5,475 bases of DNA from Acidobacteriota bacterium (GTDB lineage Bacteria > Acidobacteriota > Terriglobia > Terriglobales > Acidobacteriaceae): assembly GCA_021810735.1 (NCBI GenBank), contig JAJZIF010000295.1, positions 1-5,475 on the forward strand, written 5' to 3'. A program made the translations under genes and the position numbers. Of the stretch, positions 1 through 5,475 are shown piece by piece. The notes beneath the pieces were generated by a model. That model worked only from the letters and a program-made list of their open reading frames with translations. It made no database searches and had not been told where the DNA came from. Position 1 is the stretch's first letter, and each line of letters starts with the position of its first letter.

Positions 1-294
1 CTCGACGGCAGGGTCGTCCATGCAGCCGGCGCCGAAGAGAATTTCAACTTCGCCGGGATAGTCCTGGCGGCAATGGCTGGCAAAGGCTGCATACATCTCC
101 GGGTCGACGCCTTTGACGGGCTTGAGGACGGTGACCGCGGGATAGAAAGCCGGCAGCGGCGACCGGCAGCTTCGCACGTAGGCGCGGGCAGCTCGAAAGA
201 CGAACAGCGTGTACACCAGCGCCGCCAGCGCCAGCGCAGTAAAAATTATGGCGATCCATTGCGCCGCAAAACCCGAGGTGTGCACGGAGATCAT
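1..294 (-). CDS. hpnI: HpnI-like hopanoid glycosyltransferase, N-terminal part (runs off left edge)
   Basis: Reading leftward from an ATG at 294-292 gives 98 uninterrupted codons to the window edge. Residues 12-34 form a hydrophobic N-terminal membrane anchor (QWIAIIFTALALAALVYTLF). Next comes the start of a family 2 glycosyltransferase domain of the ceramide-glucosyltransferase/HpnI type: VTVLKPVKGVDPEMY at 54-68, CRQDYP at 75-80 and EILFG at 84-88. HpnI is known to add N-acetylglucosamine to bacteriohopanetetrol, after which HpnK and HpnJ lead to the cyclitol ether; it acts at the cytoplasmic membrane. The usual length is near 380 residues, so only about the first quarter is visible and the later catalytic residues are outside. 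No clear Shine-Dalgarno precedes the ATG. The upstream 28 bp is nearly duplicated at 1171-1198. A ceramide-glucosyltransferase-like enzyme with another lipid acceptor is the main alternative. Confidence 0.8.
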   Translation of the reverse strand, partial: MISVHTSGFAAQWIAIIFTALALAALVYTLFVFRAARAYVRSCRSPLPAFYPAVTVLKPVKGVDPEMYAAFASHCRQDYPGEVEILFGAGCMDDPAVE

Positions 295-328
295 GGGTGA
301 CTGAGAGTATTGTCGCTCAGATCGAAGT
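251..328. repeat. Left copy of imperfect direct repeat flanking VapBC
   Basis: Positions 251-322 align without gaps to 1127-1198 (offset 876), 53 of 72 bases by eye. The part upstream of the hpnI ATG (295-322) matches at 26 of 28 bases, and the part inside the hpnI start (251-294) at about 27 of 44. CGAAGT (323-328) recurs at 1207-1212 after an 8-bp insertion. A CTGAG/CTCAG inverted pair (301-305, 316-320) lies inside the conserved core. This copy contains the hpnI start codon and probably its leader or promoter. Confidence 0.75.
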
Positions 329-389
329 CTAAACTTTGCGCCTTGATGCGGAATTCTCAAAATGTCGCCGAGCGCCTCCGGGATTCCAT

Positions 390-419
390 TTGCGCCGCCT
401 CACCCGAAGCACGTAAAAT
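390..419 (+). promoter_or_regulatory. Possible vapBC promoter
   Basis: TAAAAT at 414-419 matches the -10 consensus at 5 of 6 bases. TTGCGC at 390-395 is a weak -35 (3 of 6) at 18-bp spacing. Transcription would begin near 426, about 20 nt before the vapB ATG at 445. Read by eye only; acidobacterial promoters are poorly defined. Confidence 0.3.
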
Positions 420-429
420 GGTGCAGCAC
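409..429 (+). promoter_or_regulatory. Possible VapB/VapBC operator
   Basis: The half-site GCAC (409-412) pairs with GTGC (421-424), which is also the left half of the perfect 9-bp palindrome GTGCAGCAC (421-429). The cluster overlaps the proposed -10 and start point of vapBC. VapB antitoxins of the ribbon-helix-helix type usually repress their own operon by binding such inverted repeats. The position fits, but the half-sites are short. Confidence 0.28.
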
Positions 430-444
430 GGAAACGAGTGTCGA

Positions 445-678
445 ATGAAAGCCAATATTACCCTGAAAATTGAATCGGGCCTTCTACGGGAAGCCCGCAT
501 TCTCGCAGCCGAGGAAGGCACCTCCATCAGCGCGCTGTTATCGGACCGCCTCGCAACCGCTGTGCGGGAGCGCAAGGGGTACAACCAGGCGCGCAGGCGC
601 GCATTGGGCCGCCTGCGGAAAGGACTCGATCTGAGATGGACTCCTCCTCGCTCGCGAGACGAACTGCATGAGCGATAA
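445..678 (+). CDS. vapB: VapB-type antitoxin
   Basis: A 77-residue protein starting MKANITLKIESGLLREARI. This is a short N-terminal beta strand (MKANITLKI) and two helices with the turn EEGTSISALL, the usual pattern of ribbon-helix-helix DNA-binding antitoxins. The C-terminal tail is basic, then acidic (RRRALGRLRKGLDL ... RDELHER), as in VapB proteins whose tail wraps the PIN toxin and blocks its active site. The frame is open upstream to 310, but the family N-terminus fits the ATG at 445. A weak GGAAA at 430-434 precedes it. The stop codon overlaps the vapC start by 11 bp, indicating translational coupling. The protein should neutralise VapC and repress the operon. It is on the strand opposite to all neighbours, consistent with acquisition as a module. 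Confidence 0.85.
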   Translation: MKANITLKIESGLLREARILAAEEGTSISALLSDRLATAVRERKGYNQARRRALGRLRKGLDLRWTPPRSRDELHER

Positions 679-1099
679 GCATTTCGTCGATACCAACATT
701 CTGATGTATGCGCATGACCGCTCCGCCGGCGCGAAACATCGGCTTGCTGCATCGCTTGTGGAGCGACTTTGGGATTCCGGCGAGGGCGTTTTAAGCACCC
801 AGGTCCTGCAGGAACTATGTATCAACCTTCGGCGCAAGGTAGCACCGCCATTGCCGGTCAATCAAGTTCGCCAACTGATCCGCGACTACTCCACGTGGGA
901 AATCGTCACCAACACTTCCGAATCCGTTCTGCAGGCAATCGATATTGAAGCACGTTACAGGATTTCTTTCTGGGACGCGCTGATTCTTCACGCCGCCGCC
1001 CATTCTGGAGCGTCGATTCTGTATTCCGAAGACCTGGCAGCCGGCCAGAGCTACGAAGGAATTCGCGTCGTCAATCCTTTGGCGGCTCCTTCCCGCTGA
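668..1099 (+). CDS. vapC: VapC-type PIN-domain ribonuclease toxin
   Basis: A 143-residue PIN-domain protein. The acidic residues expected to bind Mg2+/Mn2+ are all present: D8 in FVDTNILMYAHD, E49 in STQVLQEL, D103 in ISFWDALIL and D122 in ILYSEDL. N10 and T9 complete the first motif. Length and motif order are normal for VapC, so the toxin looks intact. VapC proteins are sequence-specific endoribonucleases, often cutting tRNA or the 23S sarcin-ricin loop; the target cannot be read from the sequence. The ATG lies inside vapB (11-bp overlap) without a strong ribosome binding site of its own, so translation is likely coupled to the antitoxin. The stop codon directly precedes the A-tract of a minus-strand terminator. 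Confidence 0.9.
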   Translation: MSDKHFVDTNILMYAHDRSAGAKHRLAASLVERLWDSGEGVLSTQVLQELCINLRRKVAPPLPVNQVRQLIRDYSTWEIVTNTSESVLQAIDIEARYRISFWDALILHAAAHSGASILYSEDLAAGQSYEGIRVVNPLAAPSR

Positions 1100-1131
1100 A
1101 AAAAGAAATCGCGCCGTAAAGCGCACGCGAT
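1100..1131 (-). terminator. Rho-independent terminator for the permease operon
   Basis: On the minus strand, ATCGCG (1131-1126) pairs with CGCGAT (1113-1108), with an alternative inner GCGC/GCGC stem (1124-1121, 1114-1111). A T-rich run (TTTCTTTTTT) follows at 1109-1100. This would stop leftward transcripts from the permease genes just before they enter vapC antisense. On the plus strand the hairpin is preceded, not followed, by the A/T tract, so termination of vapBC here is less certain. Confidence 0.5.
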
Positions 1132-1212
1132 CCGTTGAGCAACAAAAGGCAATGGATGCGTTGCAGTCACGGGCGACTGCGAGTATTGTCGCTCAGATAG
1201 TCGCTTCGAAGT
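1127..1212. repeat. Right copy of direct repeat flanking VapBC, with hpnI start relic
   Basis: This copy matches 251-328: a well-conserved core at 1171-1198 (26 of 28), and CGAAGT at 1207-1212 separated from it by an 8-bp insertion (AGTCGCTT). The more diverged part (1127-1170) corresponds to the first 15 codons of hpnI. Read on the minus strand in the matching frame it begins with GTG and gives VTATHPLPFVAQRIA against MISVHTSGFAAQWIA. It is not a gene now, as the frame runs into the terminator. It lies between the permease stop and the VapBC module. Confidence 0.65.
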
Positions 1213-1227
1213 GGATTGCCCGCAAGC

Positions 1228-2496
1228 TCACTCGTAGCGGAGGGCCTCGATGGGGTCGAGGTTGGCGGCTTTCCATGCGGGGTAGATGCCGAAGATGAGT
1301 CCAATGGCGCAGGAGACGCTGAAGCCAAGGACGGCCCAGAAGGCGGAGACAAACGCAGGAATGGTAGGAAAGATCAGCCGCACCGCCAGGGTGAGAATGC
1401 CGCCAACCAACACGCCAATCAGGCCGCCGACGGAGCAGAGGGTGATGGCTTCAATCGTGAACTGGAGCAGGATGGTGCGCTTGGTGGCCCCCATGGCTTT
1501 GCGGACGCCGATCTCGCGGGTGCGCTCGGTGACGGAGACGAGCATGATGTTCATGACGCCGACGCCGCCGACCATCAGGCCGACGCTGGCGACGCCGATC
1601 ATAAAGATGAAGATGCCGCCGGTGAGCTGATTCCAGATGCGGGTGATGGCGTCCGGGGCGAAGATGGCAAAATTGTCCGCCTGATTGAACCGGACCTTGC
1701 GCTGGATGCGAAGCGTCTGCTCGATCTCGTCATAGACGAGGTCTTTATTCTTGGCGTCGTCATACTTCACGGAAATCCAGTAGTCGAGGATTTCCGGATG
1801 GATCTTGTGGAAGGTCCCAATGGGAAAATAGGCGGCGTTGTCCTCGGGATTCTGCCCGCCGCCGAATGCCGTCTTCCGTTTTTCCATGACGCCGATCACA
1901 CGGAAATCCTCGCCGTTAATTTCCACTTCCTTGCCGAGCGGATCCTCCCCGCGAAACAGCTCCTCCGCCGTATCGTTGCCGAGGACCACCACATCGGCAT
2001 GTTTGTCCTGCTCATATTGCGAGAAGTAGCGTCCAACAGGAATGTTGACGGTGTCGACTTCCGGCTCGTTGACCGTGTCTCCTTCCAGGATGGTGTGCTG
2101 CACCTGCCGTCCTTTGTATTTCACGGCGATGTTGCCGAAACCCAAATCGAAATTCTGATAGCGCAACTGTGGAGAGACGGCGACGACATGGGGCAGCTTG
2201 GCGAGCGCCTCGGCATCCGCCATGGTGAGCTGCTTGCGGGCCAGCATTTCCGCGGTTGGGCGCACTGCGATGACAGGGTAACGAAACACCCAGTACACGT
2301 TCGTGCCGAATGCGGCCACCAGGTTTTCAATGTTGAGATTGAGGCCATTGATAAACGAAGACAGCGCAATCACGGTGGTCACGCCGATGACGATGCCGAG
2401 AATGGTGAGACCGGAGCGCAGCTTGTTGGAGCGCAGCGTCTCCATGGCCATGCGGATGGATTCGCGGGATTTACTAGCGCGCAGCGCGGGTCTCAC
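1228..2496 (-). CDS. MacB/FtsX-type ABC transporter permease (second of pair)
   Basis: About 422 residues with the MacB permease layout. There is an N-terminal transmembrane helix (about 29-49, after LRSNKLRSGLT) and a large extracytoplasmic MacB_PCD-type domain (about 50-293). Three helices follow near 294-320, 348-375 and 384-406. The coupling segment VSVTERTREIGVRKAMGA lies after the second helix, and the family-typical end GIYPAWKAANLDPIEALRYE closes the protein. The start chosen is GTG at 2496-2494, because GGAG lies 10 nt upstream inside the end of the preceding permease and the intergenic gap is only 4 nt. A TTG at 2526 or ATGs at 2451 and 2445 are alternatives. It probably pairs with the upstream permease as a heterodimer and needs an ATPase encoded elsewhere. 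Substrate unknown: MacB relatives handle peptides, macrolides or lipoproteins. Confidence 0.87.
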   Translation of the reverse strand: MRPALRASKSRESIRMAMETLRSNKLRSGLTILGIVIGVTTVIALSSFINGLNLNIENLVAAFGTNVYWVFRYPVIAVRPTAEMLARKQLTMADAEALAKLPHVVAVSPQLRYQNFDLGFGNIAVKYKGRQVQHTILEGDTVNEPEVDTVNIPVGRYFSQYEQDKHADVVVLGNDTAEELFRGEDPLGKEVEINGEDFRVIGVMEKRKTAFGGGQNPEDNAAYFPIGTFHKIHPEILDYWISVKYDDAKNKDLVYDEIEQTLRIQRKVRFNQADNFAIFAPDAITRIWNQLTGGIFIFMIGVASVGLMVGGVGVMNIMLVSVTERTREIGVRKAMGATKRTILLQFTIEAITLCSVGGLIGVLVGGILTLAVRLIFPTIPAFVSAFWAVLGFSVSCAIGLIFGIYPAWKAANLDPIEALRYE

Positions 2497-2500
2497 GGGG

Positions 2501-3727
<1,227 letters not shown>

Positions 3728-3858
3728 GCGTCTTCTCGGTTCTCGACCGGCGCCGCACTGCAGCGGCCGGGTGCTCCAGGTCCGTGAAGCCAACCTGGGT
3801 CCTTGACCAATCCGGCGCCCATTCTTTGCAGCTTCACCGCAAAGGTTGGGATACCCAT
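3728..3858 (-). other. Intergenic leader between the small gene and the permease operon
   Basis: 131 bp without a gene. It contains the permease ribosome binding site (3737-3732), a GCCGC/GCGGC stem-loop (3752-3756 with 3763-3767) and a CCAGG/CCTGG pair (3776-3780 with 3793-3797). I cannot recognise a promoter or a U-tract terminator. Transcription of the permeases may start here or read through from the small gene. Confidence 0.35.
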
Positions 3859-4089
3859 CTACTCAAAATCTTTTTCCTGCTGCATCGCCCACCACAATCC
3901 AAACCCCGCCTCGGCGATTCCGATGGCGCGCGTTAGCCGGGGATGCTCGGCCAGGTGTTCCATGATGTCCCGCCAGGGTTTGGGACCGGCCACCCAGGCC
4001 TTCGCGGCGCGGTCCGGGCGCACCGCCGCCATCATGCCATCGCCAATCAGAAACATCACGCAAAAATGCTGCCATCTCTGGGCCATCAT
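3859..4089 (-). CDS. Small conserved-looking membrane protein, function unknown
   Basis: 76 residues starting at the first of two adjacent ATGs (4089-4087). The start is supported by a strong purine-rich site AGAGAGAGGA (4108-4099), with AGGA 9 nt before the ATG. The frame stays open upstream to 4242, but that part runs into a palindromic repeat and has no comparable signal. Two hydrophobic stretches are visible: residues 8-23 (HFCVMFLIGDGMMAAV) and about 52-70 (LTRAIGIAEAGFGLWWAMQ). They are separated by a basic and aromatic linker (RPDRAAKAW ... GPKPWRDIMEHLAEHPRL). The pattern of helix, GPxPW loop, EHPxLTR and second helix recalls short uncharacterised acidobacterial membrane proteins, from memory only. 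No catalytic motif is seen. It is transcribed in the same direction as the permeases downstream. Confidence 0.65.
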   Translation of the reverse strand: MMAQRWQHFCVMFLIGDGMMAAVRPDRAAKAWVAGPKPWRDIMEHLAEHPRLTRAIGIAEAGFGLWWAMQQEKDFE

Positions 4090-4159
4090 GTGCCTGTATC
4101 CTCTCTCTGTCATCATACGTTCGGCGGCGCGAGAAGTTCCCGCGAAAAAGACCCGGGTC

Positions 4160-4275
4160 AGAGCAATCACACAGTTCCCGTAATGTGGTGAGATCAATTT
4201 ACATGCAGCCATTCCTTGATAGAACGGCTGCGCGAAGATCAATTTTCCGCCTTACACCAACCGTGTGATTGCTCT
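4160..4275. repeat. Palindromic miniature element A (116 bp)
   Basis: The ends are perfect 13-bp inverted repeats AGAGCAATCACAC (4160-4172) and its complement (4263-4275), extending to 16 of 17. A central stem-loop pairs GCAGCCATTC (4205-4214) with GAACGGCTGC (4222-4231) at 9 of 10. It begins 45 bp from the left end and ends 44 bp from the right end, exactly as in element C. AGATCAATTT occurs twice within it (4191-4200, 4236-4245). It lies 70 bp upstream of the small gene. Confidence 0.75.
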
Positions 4276-4277
4276 AG

Positions 4278-4396
4278 GGAAGGTCTGATTAAGTCGATGG
4301 AAAGTCACTCAGGGGCTGAAGCCCACGGATTTTTCAACCATTTACGGCACGACTGAAGTCGTGCCCTGATACAAACCAGACTTAATCGGAGCTTCC
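4278..4396. mobile_element. IS5-like miniature inverted-repeat element B (119 bp)
   Basis: Terminal inverted repeats GGAAGGTCTGATTAAG (4278-4293) and GGAAGCTCCGATTAAG (reverse of 4381-4396) agree at 14 of 16. CTAG flanks both ends (4274-4277 and 4397-4400). From memory, IS5 ends read GGAAGGTGCGAATAAG and IS5 duplicates a 4-bp YTAR target; the left end here agrees at 13 of 16 and CTAG fits YTAR. No transposase is inside, so it is a non-autonomous derivative. It interrupts the junction of elements A and C. Confidence 0.72.
4313..4365. repeat. Twin TGAA-loop hairpins inside element B
   Basis: Two hairpins share the loop TGAA: GGGC-TGAA-GCCC at 4313-4324, and a perfect 8-bp stem GGCACGAC-TGAA-GTCGTGCC at 4346-4365. 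The pairing of a short and a long hairpin in one orientation is REP/BIME-like; REP sequences are typically spread by RAYT transposases encoded elsewhere. Confidence 0.6.
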
Positions 4397-4398
4397 CT

Positions 4399-4513
4399 AG
4401 AGCATTTCCCCTATTGCTGTGAACTTTCCAAGTTCAACTCAGTGCAGCTTTTCTTGACGGAAAAGCTGCGCCGACATCCTCGCTTCGGTCTATACCTATA
4501 GGGAAAATGCTCT
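4399..4513. repeat. Palindromic miniature element C (115 bp)
   Basis: The ends AGAGCATTTCCCCTAT (4399-4414) and ATAGGGAAAATGCTCT (4498-4513) pair at 15 of 16. The central stem-loop is a perfect 10-bp pair, GCAGCTTTTC (4444-4453) with GAAAAGCTGC (4460-4469), at the same 45/44-bp offsets as in element A. An extra hairpin, GAACTT-TCC-AAGTTC, lies at 4421-4435. It ends 53 bp downstream of the reductase stop codon and could also terminate that transcript. Confidence 0.75.
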
Positions 4514-4566
4514 GGTCCGCCAGGGCGACAACCTGGGGTCCTGGAACTTCGTTTCAGCACGCTGTC

Positions 4567-5367
4567 TTACAAATCCATCTTCTTGAATTTCCACTCTGGA
4601 ATCGCGCGAACGATCGCCATGATCCATCGCCAGAACCAGGGGGTGTAGAGAACATCGCGCCGGTGTTCCATCGCGTTCACAATGTCGCGCGCTACGGCGT
4701 CGGGCGTGGCAAACAGCGGACCTTGCGGAAGGTGCGCCGTCATCGGCGTGGCTACAAAACCGGGACGGACTGTGAGGACCTGTACGCCATCGCGGTCCAG
4801 GCGATTCCGTACGCCGTCGAGAAACGCGTTCAGACCGGCCTTGGCGCTGCCATAGATGTAATTGCTCTTGCGGCCGCGATCTCCCGCGACCGAGGAAAGA
4901 ACGACGAGGGCGCCGCGATACTGCGCCTGAAAATAATTGGCCAGCCAGGTCACCAGCGAAACGGTGGAGAGAAAATTCGTTCGCAGGCTGGCGGAGGCGA
5001 CAGCAAAGTCCTGCTCACCCGCAGCCTGGTCGCCGAGGACGCCGTGAGCGATGAAGGCGCAGTCGAGGCTCCCGAGCGCGGCGACTGCGCGCTCCAGCAG
5101 AACGCAGTGGCCCGCTATCTGGTCGAGGTCGGCGGTCTCGGCATAGACGGCGGTGGCCCCGCGCGTTGCCAGGTCCTGAATCACCGATTCCAGATGAGCC
5201 GCATTGCGCGCCACCAGGAAAAAGCTGGCTCCGCTGGGCGCGAGCAAACGCATCCACGCCTGCGCGATGGCGGAGGTAGCGCCGAGAACGAGGATCGTTT
5301 TCGGCAAGGAGCGGTCCTGGTCCTGCTTGTCGTTCAGGCTTTCGACCTGACTTCTTCGTCTACGCAT
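4567..5367 (-). CDS. DprE2-like SDR oxidoreductase (lipid-linked 2-ketosugar reductase)
   Basis: A 266-residue classical-size SDR. The Rossmann motif is ILVLGATSAIAQ (25-36), followed by VAR at 52-54. AHG (107-109) takes the place of NNAG. N131, S159, Y172 and K176 (YGSAK) complete the catalytic tetrad, and RPGFVATPM (201-209) is the PG motif. The C-terminal part (MTAHLPQGPLF, then a hydrophobic WFWRWIMAIVRAIP) closely follows the plan of mycobacterial DprE2, which reduces the keto intermediate made by DprE1 to give decaprenylphosphoryl arabinose. The upstream gene overlaps it by 8 bp and its end resembles DprE1, supporting this role; the true substrate here is unknown. The ATG at 5367 is coupled to that gene, but TTG at 5307 (giving MPKTILVLG, 246 residues) has an AGGA 7 nt upstream and may be the real start. 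Confidence 0.82.
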   Translation of the reverse strand: MRRRRSQVESLNDKQDQDRSLPKTILVLGATSAIAQAWMRLLAPSGASFFLVARNAAHLESVIQDLATRGATAVYAETADLDQIAGHCVLLERAVAALGSLDCAFIAHGVLGDQAAGEQDFAVASASLRTNFLSTVSLVTWLANYFQAQYRGALVVLSSVAGDRGRKSNYIYGSAKAGLNAFLDGVRNRLDRDGVQVLTVRPGFVATPMTAHLPQGPLFATPDAVARDIVNAMEHRRDVLYTPWFWRWIMAIVRAIPEWKFKKMDL

Positions 5368-5475
5368 CGGCCGTCACCCGTTGCCAGAATGCCGACGTAA
5401 ACGCGGGATCGCGATACTCCGCGAATTCCTCCCACTGCGGATAGAAGGAGCGAAATTGATGCCCCGTCATGCATG
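5360..5475 (-). CDS. C-terminal end of an upstream gene, possibly a DprE1-like FAD oxidase
   Basis: Entering from the right edge, 37 codons are open before TAG at 5362-5360. The peptide contains FRSFYPQWEEFAEYRDPAF, then TSAFWQRVTADA. In DprE1-type FAD-binding oxidases the C-terminus follows the plan F-x-x-M-Y-P-R-x-x-E-x-x-x-x-R-x-x-x-D-P ... F-x-S-x-x-x-R-R; the YP, E, R and DP landmarks are all present here. The stop overlaps the reductase start (ATGCGTAG), giving the dprE1-dprE2 gene order. The FAD and substrate domains are outside the window, so the family call is an inference from the tail and the neighbour. Confidence 0.5.
   Translation of the reverse strand, partial: CMTGHQFRSFYPQWEEFAEYRDPAFTSAFWQRVTADA

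Larger units (their letters stand above)
4156..4517. mobile_element. Composite of nested palindromic elements with GGTC on both sides
   Basis: Three miniature elements fill this gene-free region: A (4160-4275), B (4278-4396) and C (4399-4513). The tetranucleotide GGTC lies immediately outside A on the left (4156-4159) and outside C on the right (4514-4517), as expected of a 4-bp target duplication around an A-C unit. Removing B and one CTAG copy leaves A and C directly abutting as TGCTCTAGAGCA. No transposase is encoded, so movement would need one in trans. A four-base match can also arise by chance (about 1 in 256). Confidence 0.55.

Noticed and set aside
310..444. N-terminal extension of VapB by 45 codons
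   Set aside because: The family N-terminus begins at MKANITLKI (445), and the extension overlaps the direct repeat and the likely promoter.
4160..4513. CRISPR-like array
   Set aside because: The repeated units are inverted, only two similar elements are present, and there is no regular repeat-spacer periodicity.
3791..4544. CAACCTGGGTCCT (3791-3803) resembling CAACCTGGGGTCCT (4529-4542) as a flanking repeat
   Set aside because: The match is short, needs a one-base gap and does not extend; it does not bracket a coherent unit, so I treat it as chance.
4514..4566. Possible terminator directly after the reductase
   Set aside because: A CCAGG/CCTGG hairpin can be drawn, but no T-run follows on the minus strand; the palindromes further on are better candidates for stopping transcription.
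4507..5400. Plus-strand open frame (297 codons) opposite the reductase
   Set aside because: The minus strand carries the full SDR catalytic set; the plus frame starts inside the right end of element C and shows no family features.

Overview
The window (5,475 bp, GC-rich) looks like chromosomal DNA of an acidobacterium. This rests on a hopanoid glycosyltransferase (HpnI type), MacB/FtsX-like permeases with no ATPase beside them, a DprE2-type short-chain reductase, and palindromic intergenic repeats with TGAA-loop hairpins, which I associate from memory with Acidobacteriota. No rRNA or other marker fixes the taxonomy, so the assignment is moderate.

Layout, left to right. (1) Positions 1-294, minus strand: N-terminal 98 codons of an HpnI-like glycosyltransferase that runs off the left edge. 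(2) Positions 295-1212: a complete VapBC toxin-antitoxin pair on the plus strand, opposite to every other gene. It lies between two copies of an imperfect direct repeat that are exactly 876 bp apart. The repeat covers the hpnI upstream region and the first codons of hpnI, so the module appears to have been inserted at the hpnI start. A minus-strand terminator lies just beyond the vapC stop. (3) Positions 1228-3727, minus strand: two consecutive MacB-type ABC permeases with a 4-nt gap, probably one operon. No ATP-binding subunit or membrane-fusion protein is in the window. (4) Positions 3859-4089, minus strand: a 76-residue membrane-associated protein of unknown function with a strong ribosome binding site. 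(5) Positions 4090-4566: 477 bp without a gene, filled with nested palindromic elements. Two ~115-bp elements of identical architecture (A and C) originally abutted, and a 119-bp IS5-like miniature element (B, with CTAG duplications) is inserted exactly at their junction. The whole composite has GGTC on both sides. (6) Positions 4567-5475, minus strand: a DprE2-like SDR reductase overlapped by the end of an upstream gene whose C-terminus resembles DprE1-type FAD oxidases. Together they suggest a two-step 2-epimerisation of a lipid-linked sugar.

The genes form a lipid and envelope neighbourhood: a hopanoid sugar transferase, a membrane permease pair and a polyprenyl-phosphosugar epimerase pair. 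VapBC and the palindromic cluster are later insertions. The points most worth following up are the A/C palindrome family, whose arms differ in a compensating way, the nested insertion that orders the events, and the direct repeat with an hpnI start relic around VapBC.
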